Shown here piece by piece: positions 16,432-24,153 of a DNA stretch of 64,000 nt; the first letter of the stretch is position 1, and every line of letters begins with the position of its first letter. This stretch comes from Allomesorhizobium sp043769475 (lineage in GTDB: Bacteria; Pseudomonadota; Alphaproteobacteria; Rhizobiales; Rhizobiaceae). The translations under genes were made by a program, and so were the position numbers. A model generated the notes under the pieces. That model ran no database searches, was not told where the DNA came from, and saw nothing but the letters and a program-made list of their open reading frames with translations. Location: positions 496,001 through 560,000 of the forward strand of contig NZ_CP171729.1 in NCBI RefSeq assembly GCF_043769475.1. The letters run 5' to 3'.

Positions 16432-17163
16432 ATGAGCACTCTCCAAGGCAAGATCGCCCTTGTGACCGCCGCTGCGCAAGGCATCGGCAAGGCAAGCGCG
16501 CTGGCTTTCGCCCGCGCTGGCGCCGTGGTCCACGCCACCGACATCAACGAAGCGCAGCTTGCCAAACTGCGGGGCCAGGAGGGCATTGTCACGCGCAGGC
16601 TGGATGTTCTCGACGAAGGCGCCGTCACGAGCGCCTTTGCCGAGATCGGCCGCGTCGACGTGCTGTTCAACTGCGCCGGCTTCGTGCACGGCGGCTCGAT
16701 CCTCGAGATGAAGGATTCCGATCTGGACTTTGCCTTCGACCTCAACGTTAGGGCGATGGTGCGCACCATCCGCGCGGTGCTGCCCGGCATGCTGGAGCGC
16801 GGCGAAGGGGCGATCATCAACATGGCTTCCGTAGCCTCCAGCATCAAGGGTGTCCCGAACCGCTGTGCCTACGGCGTAACCAAGGCGGCGGTGATCGGGC
16901 TGACCAAGTCGGTCGCCGCCGACTATGTCGGCAGAGGCATACGCTGCAACGCGATTTGCCCGGGTACGGTGGAAAGCCCGTCGCTGCAGGACCGGCTGCG
17001 GGCGCAGGGCGACTACGACGCCGCGCGCGCCGCCTTCATCTCGCGCCAGCCGATCGGCCGCATGGGCACTCCGGAGGAGATCGCCGATCTCGCCGTTCAC
17101 CTTGCCGGTGCGACATACACCACCGGACAGGCCTATTCGATCGATGGCGGTTGGACGATCTGA
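16432..17163 (+). CDS. SDR, probable 2-keto-3-deoxy-L-fuconate dehydrogenase
   Basis: The 243-residue classical short-chain dehydrogenase has a cofactor loop TAAAQGIGKASALAFARAGA (about residues 12-31), Asp at HATDIN (NAD preference), the NNAG equivalent FNCAGFVHGG, and the catalytic Ser, Tyr and Lys in MASVASS and CAYGVTKAA. The TAAAQGIG loop and the short length match the DHRS6/keto-deoxy-fuconate dehydrogenase group. It would oxidise 2-keto-3-deoxy-L-fuconate to the 2,4-diketo compound using NAD. The L-fuconate dehydratase gene 33 bp downstream supplies its substrate, which supports the assignment. Confidence 0.85.
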   Translation: MSTLQGKIALVTAAAQGIGKASALAFARAGAVVHATDINEAQLAKLRGQEGIVTRRLDVLDEGAVTSAFAEIGRVDVLFNCAGFVHGGSILEMKDSDLDFAFDLNVRAMVRTIRAVLPGMLERGEGAIINMASVASSIKGVPNRCAYGVTKAAVIGLTKSVAADYVGRGIRCNAICPGTVESPSLQDRLRAQGDYDAARAAFISRQPIGRMGTPEEIADLAVHLAGATYTTGQAYSIDGGWTI

Positions 17164-17196
17164 TCTCGGCGCTATGTTCATACCGATGGATTTGAG

Positions 17197-18468
17197 ATGA
17201 CCCGCATTACAGGACTTCGCACGCACGACCTTCGCTTTCCGACGTCGCAAAGCTTGGATGGATCGGATGCGATGAATCCCGATCCGGATTATTCGGCCGC
17301 CTATGTAGTGCTGGCGACGGATGGCGATTTCGAAGGCCATGGGCTGACCTTCACCATCGGCCGCGGCAACGACATTTGCTGCCGCGCCATCGAGGCGATG
17401 ACGCATCTTCTCGTTGGCCTGGAACTGGACTGGATCAAGGAGGATCCGGGCCGCTTCTGGCGGCATGTCACCGGCGACAGCCAGTTGCGCTGGATCGGCC
17501 CGGACAAGGGCGCCATGCACCTTGCTACCGGCGCGGTGGTCAACGCCGTCTGGGATTTGTTGGCCAAGGAAGCCGGTAAGCCGGTCTGGCGGCTCGTCGC
17601 CGAGATGAGCCCTGAGGAGATCGTGCGCATCGTCGACTTCCGCTATCTCACCGACGCATTGACGCCCGGGGAGGCGCTGGAAATCCTGCGCCGTGCCGAA
17701 CCCGGCAAGGCGGAGCGAATCGCAATCCTCGAGCGCGAGGGCTACGCTTGCTACACGACGTCGGCGGGCTGGCTAGGCTACTCCGACGAGAAACTGCGCC
17801 GGCTTTGCCAGGAGGCGGTCGATCAGGGTTTCAGTCACGTCAAGATGAAGGTCGGCCGCGATCTCGGCGACGATATCCGCCGGCTGACAATTGCGCGCGA
17901 GGTGCTCGGCCCGGACCGCTACATGATGATCGACGCCAACCAGGTCTGGGAGGTCGGACAGGCGATCGATTGGGTGAGGGCGCTGGCGTTCGCGAAACCC
18001 TATTTCATCGAGGAACCGACCAGCCCGGATGACATCGCAGGTCACCGCGCGATCCGCGAGGCGGTCGCGCCGGTGAAGGTCGCCACCGGCGAGATGTGCC
18101 AGAACCGCATCGTCTTCAAACAGATGATCGCCGGCGGCGCGATCGACATAGTGCAGATCGACGCCTGCCGCATGGGCGGGCTCAACGAGGTGCTGGCCGT
18201 CCTTCTGATGGCGGCGAAATACGGACTGCCGGTCTGGCCGCATGCCGGAGGCGTCGGCTTGTGCGAATATGTCCAGCATCTGTCCATGATCGACTACGTC
18301 GCCGTGTCGGGAACGAAGGACGGCAGGGTGATCGAGTATGTCGACCACCTGCACGAGCATTTCCTGGAGCCGTGCCTGATCGAGAATGCCGCCTATATGC
18401 CGCCGAAGCTGCCGGGGTTCTCGATCGAGATGAAGCCGGAATCGATTGCCGAATACCGGTATCGGTGA
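17197..18468 (+). CDS. L-fuconate dehydratase
   Basis: The 423-residue enolase-superfamily enzyme dehydrates L-fuconate to 2-keto-3-deoxy-L-fuconate. The catalytic set is visible: K-x-K in SHVKMKVGRD (Lys 216 and 218), metal ligands Asp 246 (MMIDANQVWE), Glu 272 (YFIEEPTSPDD) and Glu 299 (VATGEMCQ), and the His-Asp dyad Asp 322 (QIDACRMGG) with His 349 (VWPHAGGVGL). Length, the long N-terminal domain with FTIGRGNDICCRAIEAM, and the C-terminal GKDGRVIEYVDHLHEHF-like segment match bacterial fuconate dehydratase and its eukaryotic homologue ENOSF1. It lies downstream of the SDR in the same operon. Confidence 0.93.
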   Translation: MTRITGLRTHDLRFPTSQSLDGSDAMNPDPDYSAAYVVLATDGDFEGHGLTFTIGRGNDICCRAIEAMTHLLVGLELDWIKEDPGRFWRHVTGDSQLRWIGPDKGAMHLATGAVVNAVWDLLAKEAGKPVWRLVAEMSPEEIVRIVDFRYLTDALTPGEALEILRRAEPGKAERIAILEREGYACYTTSAGWLGYSDEKLRRLCQEAVDQGFSHVKMKVGRDLGDDIRRLTIAREVLGPDRYMMIDANQVWEVGQAIDWVRALAFAKPYFIEEPTSPDDIAGHRAIREAVAPVKVATGEMCQNRIVFKQMIAGGAIDIVQIDACRMGGLNEVLAVLLMAAKYGLPVWPHAGGVGLCEYVQHLSMIDYVAVSGTKDGRVIEYVDHLHEHFLEPCLIENAAYMPPKLPGFSIEMKPESIAEYRYR

Positions 18469-18516
18469 ACCGCCCGGAGAATTGCTCCGTCTCCGTTGTC
18501 TGACGGAAGAAGTCGG

Positions 18517-18566
18517 TTGACACATGCCTGCAACTCAGCAACATGTTAGCCAGTTGCAAGCATGTG
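18517..18566. promoter_or_regulatory. Promoter with overlapping 46-bp dyad, candidate GntR operator
   Basis: A consensus -35 box TTGACA at 18517-18522 is embedded in a symmetric dyad. CACATGCCTGCAACT (18521-18535) pairs with AGTTGCAAGCATGTG (18552-18566) with one mismatch. The midpoint, 18543.5, coincides with the centre of the 8-bp palindrome AACATGTT (18540-18547), which lies 17 bp from the -35 where a -10 box would sit. A repressor bound here would block the promoter of the DapA-family/GntR/TRAP genes. The GntR regulator encoded two frames downstream is the obvious candidate. Confidence 0.6.
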
Positions 18567-18573
18567 GGCATTC

Positions 18574-19479
18574 ATGAACAAGCGTGAAATATTCGGACTG
18601 TCGGCGGCGCTGGTAACGCCCTTCGGGGACAATGGGGCGGTGGACCTGTTGCGGTTGGTGTCGCATGCGAAACATGTGCTCGCAAATGGCTGTGACAGCG
18701 TCACGCTGTTCGGAACGACCGGGGAGGGGTTCAGCCTCGACATGCGCGACCGCGCGGCGATGCTGGGCGCCATGGCCGGGGCAGGCTTCGATCTGCCGGC
18801 AAGAGTTTACGCCGGCGTTTCGGCGACGACGGTCGCCGATGCGGTCGACCAGTCAAGGCTCGCACTGGACATGGGCGCGCGCGGCCTGCTGTTCGCGCCG
18901 CCCTACTACTTCAAGAACCCGGACGAGGAGGGCCTCTACGCCTGGTTCTCGCGCGCCATCGAAGGCATCGGCGCGCAGGCGCGCGGAATCATCCTCTATC
19001 ACATTCCCGGCCAGACGGCGGTGGGTGTCTCGGTCGATCTCGTCGGCCGCCTGAAACGCGCCTTCCCCGGAGTGATCACGGGCGTCAAGGATTCGTCCGG
19101 CGACTGGCCGACGGCGGAAGCTTTTCTCAAGGCGCATGGCGATCTGGCGATCCTGATCGGGGACGAGCGGCTCCTGGCGCGCGGCGTGCGCCTCGGCGCC
19201 GAAGGATCGATCTGCGGCCTTGCGAACCTCGCACCCGGCCTGCTGCGTCCGGTCGTGCATGAAGGCAAGGACGACGAGCGGGTTACGCGGCTGGTCGAGC
19301 TCATCGTCTCCTATCCCGTTCTGCCGGCGGTCAAGGCGCTGGTGGGCCACCTGCACGGCGATAGCGGCTTCGGGCCGATGCGGCCGCCGCTGACCGAACT
19401 CGAACCGGCGCGGGCGATCGCCTTGGCTGCGGCCTTCGACGCCATCCTGTCAGGGGAGCAGATACGGAAGTCCGCATGA
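18574..19479 (+). CDS. DapA/NAL family aldolase or dehydratase
   Basis: The ATG at 18574 (MNKREIFGLSAALVTPF) is preferred over an ATG at 18562 that lies inside the dyad. The 301-residue TIM-barrel protein has the family GTTGEG motif (about residues 47-52), the Tyr of IILYHIPG (Tyr 142) and the Schiff-base Lys in TGVKDSSGD (Lys 172). The family cleaves or dehydrates 2-keto-3-deoxy acids via pyruvate-type Schiff bases. In this context, cleavage of 2-keto-3-deoxy-L-fuconate to pyruvate and L-lactaldehyde is a plausible role, offering a second exit from the pathway. Its stop overlaps the GntR start (ATGA). Confidence 0.8.
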   Translation: MNKREIFGLSAALVTPFGDNGAVDLLRLVSHAKHVLANGCDSVTLFGTTGEGFSLDMRDRAAMLGAMAGAGFDLPARVYAGVSATTVADAVDQSRLALDMGARGLLFAPPYYFKNPDEEGLYAWFSRAIEGIGAQARGIILYHIPGQTAVGVSVDLVGRLKRAFPGVITGVKDSSGDWPTAEAFLKAHGDLAILIGDERLLARGVRLGAEGSICGLANLAPGLLRPVVHEGKDDERVTRLVELIVSYPVLPAVKALVGHLHGDSGFGPMRPPLTELEPARAIALAAAFDAILSGEQIRKSA

Positions 19480-20153
19480 ACAGCGACCCCACCAGCAATG
19501 CCGCCGGCGAACCCTTGAAACTCAGGGAGCAGGCTTATGCCGGCTATACGAGGAGCCTTCTCGCCCGCGAAATCAGGCCCGGCCAGTTCATCACCCAGCG
19601 CCAGCTCGTCGAGATCACCGGATTGCCGCTCGGGGCGATCCGCGAGCTCGTCCCGCGACTGGAGGCCGAGGGGCTGATACGCACCGCGCCGCATCGCGGC
19701 ATGCAGGTGCCGCAGGTCGACATCACCCTGGTGCGCAACGCCTTCCAGTTCCGGCTTTTCCTCGAGGAGCCGGCCGTGCGCCTCTTCGCCCGCAATGCGA
19801 GCCCCGACCTGGTCGCCGCGCTGCGCGAGAGCCACGAGCGCATTATCGCCCGGCACAATGCCGGGGACGAGGAGAACCTGATGGAGGAGGCGGAAGCGAC
19901 CGACCTCAAGCTGCACGAGACGATCATCGACAATCTCAACAATGAGATCGTCAGCAACGCCTACCGCGTCAACTGGATCAAGATCAAGCTGATCCGGCTC
20001 GCCGAAACGCGGCTCTACGTTCCGATGATTCCTTCGGTCATCGGCGAGCACATGAAGATCATCGAAGCCATCGAGCGCCGCGAGGAGGACGAGGCGGCGC
20101 GCGCCATGGCCAGCCATATAGGGATAGCGCGCCAGCGGGCGGTGAGCATCTGA
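19476..20153 (+). CDS. GntR family regulator (FCD domain)
   Basis: The 225-residue protein has an N-terminal GntR winged helix (ITQRQLVEITGLPLGAIREL, then LEAEGLIRTAPHRGMQV, about residues 35-80) followed by an alpha-helical FCD ligand domain with the metal-ligand-like pattern FQFRLFLEEPAVRL and EHMKIIEAIERRE. FCD regulators commonly sense sugar acids or organic acids. It is coupled to the DapA-family gene by an ATGA overlap and probably autoregulates through the dyad at 18521-18566. The TRAP transporter follows 48 bp downstream. Confidence 0.86.
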   Translation: MNSDPTSNAAGEPLKLREQAYAGYTRSLLAREIRPGQFITQRQLVEITGLPLGAIRELVPRLEAEGLIRTAPHRGMQVPQVDITLVRNAFQFRLFLEEPAVRLFARNASPDLVAALRESHERIIARHNAGDEENLMEEAEATDLKLHETIIDNLNNEIVSNAYRVNWIKIKLIRLAETRLYVPMIPSVIGEHMKIIEAIERREEDEAARAMASHIGIARQRAVSI

Positions 20154-20201
20154 GGCAAGACCAAAAAGACCGCAAGGTCATTTCAAAGGGAGGAATAACC
20201 A

Positions 20202-21197
20202 ATGACCGGAACAACCAGACGTCAATTCGTGGTGGGCGCCGCCGCCCTTGCCGCCGGCGGGGTTTTCATGCCCGCCATGCTGCGCGCGCAAGGCACCGTG
20301 ATCCGCTGGGGCGAAATGCTCGCGACTACCCATCCGCAGGTGCAGATGGTCGATCGCATCGCCGCCTCGGCCAAGGAAAAGTCGGGCGGGCGCATCGACA
20401 TCCAGAGCTTCCCAAACGGCCAGCTCGGCTCGGGCAAGGACATGATGGATTCGGTCGTTTCCGGCGCGCTCACCTTCACCACCGACGGCGCTGCCGCGCT
20501 CGGCGCGCTGCTGCCGCAGCTTTCGGTGATCGAGGCACCGTATCTCTGGCGCGACGCGGCGCACATGGCCAAAGTCGGCGCGTCGCCTCAGTTCGCCGCC
20601 ATGAATGACGACCTCGTTTCCAAGCGCGGGCTTCGCATGCTTGCCGTCACCTATTACGGCCAGCGCCACCTCACCACCGGCTCGAAGGAGGTGAAGTCGG
20701 CCGCCGACATGATAGGCTTCAAGCTTCGCGTTCCGCCCGTCGACACGTTCCGCGCCATGGCGGAAGCCTGGGGCGCCAAGGCGACACCGATCAATTTCAA
20801 CGAACTTTATCTCGCGCTCAGCCAGGGCGCCGTTGACGGCCAGGAAAATCCGCTGCCGACCATTGCCAGCGCCAAGCTGCAAGAAGTGCAGAAGTTCCTT
20901 GTGTTGACCGGGCACATCATCACGCCGCGGCTGATCATCGCCAACGAATCGGCGCTGAAGGCGATCGATCCGGCCGACCGCACGATTCTGGACGAGGCGA
21001 TCGCGGAAGGCGTCGCTTGGCAGGACGCCGAACTGGCCCGCCAGGAAGGCGAACTGATCGGCACGCTCAAGCAGGCCGGCATGACCGTGATCGAGCCCGA
21101 TCTCGAAAGCTTCCGCAAGCCGGTGCTCGAGCAGGTGCCGCCCAAGTTCGAGGAGAAATGGGGCAAGGGTACCTGGGACGCGCTCGCCGCACTGTAA
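20202..21197 (+). CDS. TRAP transporter substrate-binding protein (DctP type)
   Basis: The 331-residue protein begins with a twin-arginine signal (TTRRQFVVGAAALAAGGVFM), so it is predicted to reach the periplasm folded. The mature part has DctP-family motifs: RWGEMLATTHPQVQMVDRIA, SFPNGQLGSGKDMMDSVVSG, and the carboxylate-binding Arg region GFKLRVPPVDTFRAMAEAWG, followed by LYLALSQGAVDGQENPL. TRAP systems import organic or sugar acids with a sodium gradient. A GGGAGG ribosome site precedes the start. Adjacent genes suggest a sugar acid such as fuconate, or a keto-deoxy acid. Confidence 0.9.
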   Translation: MTGTTRRQFVVGAAALAAGGVFMPAMLRAQGTVIRWGEMLATTHPQVQMVDRIAASAKEKSGGRIDIQSFPNGQLGSGKDMMDSVVSGALTFTTDGAAALGALLPQLSVIEAPYLWRDAAHMAKVGASPQFAAMNDDLVSKRGLRMLAVTYYGQRHLTTGSKEVKSAADMIGFKLRVPPVDTFRAMAEAWGAKATPINFNELYLALSQGAVDGQENPLPTIASAKLQEVQKFLVLTGHIITPRLIIANESALKAIDPADRTILDEAIAEGVAWQDAELARQEGELIGTLKQAGMTVIEPDLESFRKPVLEQVPPKFEEKWGKGTWDALAAL

Positions 21198-21216
21198 TTT
21201 TCGGCTGAAAGAGACC

Positions 21217-21241
21217 CCCGCCGGCAACGGCCGCCGGCGGG
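21217..21241 (+). other. Intercistronic hairpin after dctP-like gene
   Basis: A perfect 9-bp stem CCCGCCGGC / GCCGGCGGG with a 7-base loop lies 19 bases after the binding-protein stop and 32 before the small permease start. No U run follows, so it is not a standard terminator. It more likely protects the upstream message and raises binding-protein yield relative to the permeases. Confidence 0.6.
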
Positions 21242-21272
21242 TTCTCGCGCATTCCAACCAGGGCGGCTCCCG

Positions 21273-21770
21273 ATGCTGGCAAATCTAGGCAGGCTATCCG
21301 ACAGGCTGGTCGAGATCGCGGCGGCGATATTGCTGCTCGCAATGCTCGCCGCGGTCTTTCTCGGGGTCGTCTTCCGGCTCATCAATCAGCCGCTGGCCTG
21401 GTCGGACGAGCTGGCGCAGTACCTGATGGTGTGGACCGCCTTTGTCGGCTGGATATTGGCCGGCCGCCGGCGCAGCCATATCCGCATCACCGCAATTATC
21501 GACCGGCTTTCCGGCGCGGCAAGACGAACGGTCGAGATCGTCATCCAGCTGTCGGTCGCCGCGCTCGGCCTGGTTCTCCTGACTCAGAGCTTCGGCCTGA
21601 TCCTGCGCAACACGGATGTGGAGTGGGTGAGCCTGCCGCTTTCGGTGGCGCTGGTCTACATCCCCATCCCGATCGCCGGTTTCGCCGTGCTGTTCCAGGC
21701 TGCGCTGCAGATCGTCGAGGCGTTGCGCGGCGAGCCGATCGTCGCCTCCGAACAGGAACTGCCGCTGTGA
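21273..21770 (+). CDS. TRAP transporter small permease (DctQ type)
   Basis: The 165-residue protein has four hydrophobic segments, as expected for DctQ: about residues 10-35 (EIAAAILLLAMLAAVFLGVV), 45-65, 85-105 and 125-150. The family pattern NQPLAWSDELAQYLMVWTAF, including the conserved Trp and Glu, sits after helix 1. It bridges the binding protein and the large membrane subunit. Its stop TGA overlaps the GTG start of the large subunit, giving translational coupling. Confidence 0.88.
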   Translation: MLANLGRLSDRLVEIAAAILLLAMLAAVFLGVVFRLINQPLAWSDELAQYLMVWTAFVGWILAGRRRSHIRITAIIDRLSGAARRTVEIVIQLSVAALGLVLLTQSFGLILRNTDVEWVSLPLSVALVYIPIPIAGFAVLFQAALQIVEALRGEPIVASEQELPL

Positions 21771-23053
21771 CCGATATCATGCTGCAAATCCTGGTGGTCT
21801 GGTTCGCGGCGCTGATGCTTGGCGTGCCGATGTTCGCCTCGATGGGGCTCGCCGCCTTCGCATTTGTGGCGCTGAACGGCATGCCCGTCGACATCGTGCC
21901 GCAGAAGATCGCGCAGTCGGCGAACTCGTTCCCGCTGCTCGCTGCGCCCCTGTTTATCCTGATGGGCAACATCATGAACTCGGCCGGCATCACCGACCGC
22001 ATCTTCGCCTTCGCCACAGCTTGCGTCGGCTGGGTACGCGGCGGCCTGTGCCATGCCAACATCCTCGCCAGCGTCATCTTCGCCGGCATGTCCGGCTCCG
22101 CCGTCGCCGACGCCGGCGGCGTGGGCTCGCTCGAGATCCGGGCGATGAAGCAGGAAGGCTACGACGCCGAGACAGCGGCGGCGATCACCGCGGCTTCCGC
22201 CACCATCGGTCCGATCATCCCGCCCTCGCTGCCGATGGTCATCTACGGCGTCAGCGCCGACGTCTCGATCGGTGGCCTGTTCCTCGCCGGCGTCATTCCG
22301 GGCCTTCTGATGGCGCTCGCCCTTTCGGCGATGGTGACGGTGGTGGCGACCCGGCGCGGCATGGCGCGCCACAGATTCCCGGGCTTCGGCGACTTGTGGA
22401 TCGCCTACAAGCGCGCGCATTGGGCGCTGATGACCCCGGTCATCCTGTTCGGCGGCATGATGGCCGGCATCATGACGCCGACCGAGGCGGCGGCAGTGGC
22501 GACGGTCTATGCGCTGCTGCTGGGCCTGGTGGTTTACCGCGAATTCGACATCCGCGATCTGCCGAGGCTCGTGGTCGACACGGTGGAAACCACCGGCATG
22601 GTGCTCGCGCTGGTCATGACCGCGGCGGCGCTCGCCTGGTGCCTGTCGATCGCCCGCATACCGCAACTGGTGACGCCGCTGATCGTCGACACCGTCGGCG
22701 AGCCGCTGCTGTTCCTGCTCGCGGTCAACGTGCTTCTGCTGGTCATCGGCTGCTTCATGGAAGCGCTGGCGGCGATGCTCATCCTGATCCCGATACTGAC
22801 GCCGGTCGCCGCACAACTCGGCATCGATCCGATCCAGTTCGGGCTGATCTTCGTGCTCAACCTGATGATCGGCACCATCACGCCGCCGGTGGGCGTCGTG
22901 CTGTTCATCACCTCCAAGATCGCTGGCATCAGCTTCGAGGCAATGTCGCGCGCGATCGTGCCGTGGCTCATCCCGCTTCTCAGCGTACTCGTCGCCTGCA
23001 GCGTTTGGCCGCCGCTGACCACATGGCTGCCCAAGTTCTTCCTGGGCTACTGA
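21767..23053 (+). CDS. TRAP transporter large permease (DctM type)
   Basis: The GTG at 21767 overlaps the small-subunit stop and gives 428 residues, the family's usual size. It shows the DctM motifs FPLLAAPLFILMGNIMNSAG (about residues 46-65), the glycine-rich SGSAVADAGGVGSLEI, ATIGPIIPPSLPMVIYG and ILTPVAAQLGIDPIQFGLIF, with GTITPPVGVVLF near the end, and about 12 membrane segments. It forms the sodium-coupled channel of the TRAP system. Its end is 19 bp from the end of the convergent YihY gene. Confidence 0.9.
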   Translation: MTDIMLQILVVWFAALMLGVPMFASMGLAAFAFVALNGMPVDIVPQKIAQSANSFPLLAAPLFILMGNIMNSAGITDRIFAFATACVGWVRGGLCHANILASVIFAGMSGSAVADAGGVGSLEIRAMKQEGYDAETAAAITAASATIGPIIPPSLPMVIYGVSADVSIGGLFLAGVIPGLLMALALSAMVTVVATRRGMARHRFPGFGDLWIAYKRAHWALMTPVILFGGMMAGIMTPTEAAAVATVYALLLGLVVYREFDIRDLPRLVVDTVETTGMVLALVMTAAALAWCLSIARIPQLVTPLIVDTVGEPLLFLLAVNVLLLVIGCFMEALAAMLILIPILTPVAAQLGIDPIQFGLIFVLNLMIGTITPPVGVVLFITSKIAGISFEAMSRAIVPWLIPLLSVLVACSVWPPLTTWLPKFFLGY

Positions 23054-23072
23054 ACGGGATCGATTTCCGGGC

Positions 23073-24053
23073 TTAAATCTCCTCGGCCGTCTTGCCCAGC
23101 GTATCGGCGACCACCGCGCCGCGCTCGCCCATCGGCTTCGGCTTGCCCACCGTGGAATCGCACTTTGTCTGGTGCTCCATCTCGGCATTGATCTCGGCGC
23201 CGACGATCAGGATGATCACCGAAATCCACGTCCACATCATCAGGCCGATCACGGCGCCCAGCGAGCCGTAGGTGGCGTTGTAATCGGCGAAGTTCTGCAG
23301 ATAGAACGAAAACGCCCACGAAGCGCCGACCCAGACGATGGTGGCGATCGCCGCGCCCCAGCTCAGCCATCGCCATTTCGGCGCGCGGCGGCTTGGTCCG
23401 AAGCGGTAGATGAGGGAAATGCCGGTCAGGATGGCGACGAGCAACACCGGCCACCGCCCGACGGCGATGAGCGTCTCAGCCCAGGCATCCAGCTTCAGAT
23501 AGGCGAGCATGGCGGGGACGGCGCCGACCGTCAGGATCAGGCCGATTCCGATCAGTAGCGCGCCCATGGTGAACGCGATCGCTATCAGGTTGAGCTTCAC
23601 GAAGCTGCGCTTCTCGACCTCCTCATGCGCGATGTTCATTGCGTCGAACAGCGCCATGACGCCGTTGTGGGCGCTCCAGAGCGCGATCGCCAGTCCGGTC
23701 AGGAAGCCTATTCCAAGCGCCTGTTCGTCCTGCGAGGCGAGGCTTTCCAATTGCCGCCGGATGATCTCGACACCTGCCGAAGGCAGCAGGCCCCCGAGAT
23801 GCGATACATGTTCGGCGACTGTGGCTGGGTCGGCGACGAAGCCGTAAAGCGAGACGAAAGCGGCAAGTGCTGGAAAGAGGGCGAGCAGGAGATAGAACGT
23901 CACGCCCGCCGCCACGAGCATCACCCGGTCTTCGCCGACCTCCGCCCAGACGCGCCAGCCAATATCCCGCCAACCCGTCGCAGGAATCTTCGACGGCCAG
24001 TCCGCGTGGCGCCCGCGCCCTGCTTGAGCCTCGTTCCGCCGCGGTTCCACCAT
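23073..24053 (-). CDS. YihY/BrkB family inner membrane protein
   Basis: The 326-residue protein has six predicted helices and the family signature VMLVAAGVTFYLLLALFPAL (about residues 44-63), AIALWSAHNGVMALFDAMNI (about residues 132-151), and YNATYGSLGAVIGLMMWTWI near residue 262. These match the YihY/UPF0761 (formerly RNase BN/BrkB) family. The function is not firmly known; the old RNase BN naming is incorrect. It lies in the same direction as rhaI but 100 bp downstream, with no sign of a pathway link. The charged C-terminal tail (GKPKPMGERGA) is variable in the family. Confidence 0.85.
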   Translation of the reverse strand: MVEPRRNEAQAGRGRHADWPSKIPATGWRDIGWRVWAEVGEDRVMLVAAGVTFYLLLALFPALAAFVSLYGFVADPATVAEHVSHLGGLLPSAGVEIIRRQLESLASQDEQALGIGFLTGLAIALWSAHNGVMALFDAMNIAHEEVEKRSFVKLNLIAIAFTMGALLIGIGLILTVGAVPAMLAYLKLDAWAETLIAVGRWPVLLVAILTGISLIYRFGPSRRAPKWRWLSWGAAIATIVWVGASWAFSFYLQNFADYNATYGSLGAVIGLMMWTWISVIILIVGAEINAEMEHQTKCDSTVGKPKPMGERGAVVADTLGKTAEEI

Positions 24054-24153
24054 CCTTCTCCGCAGTGAGCCTGCCGCGGAAACTCTCGAAGCGGATTATC
24101 GTTGCCAAACTGGGGCCGGCAGTGCTGTGACAGACACAGGTCCGGCGGCTCGA

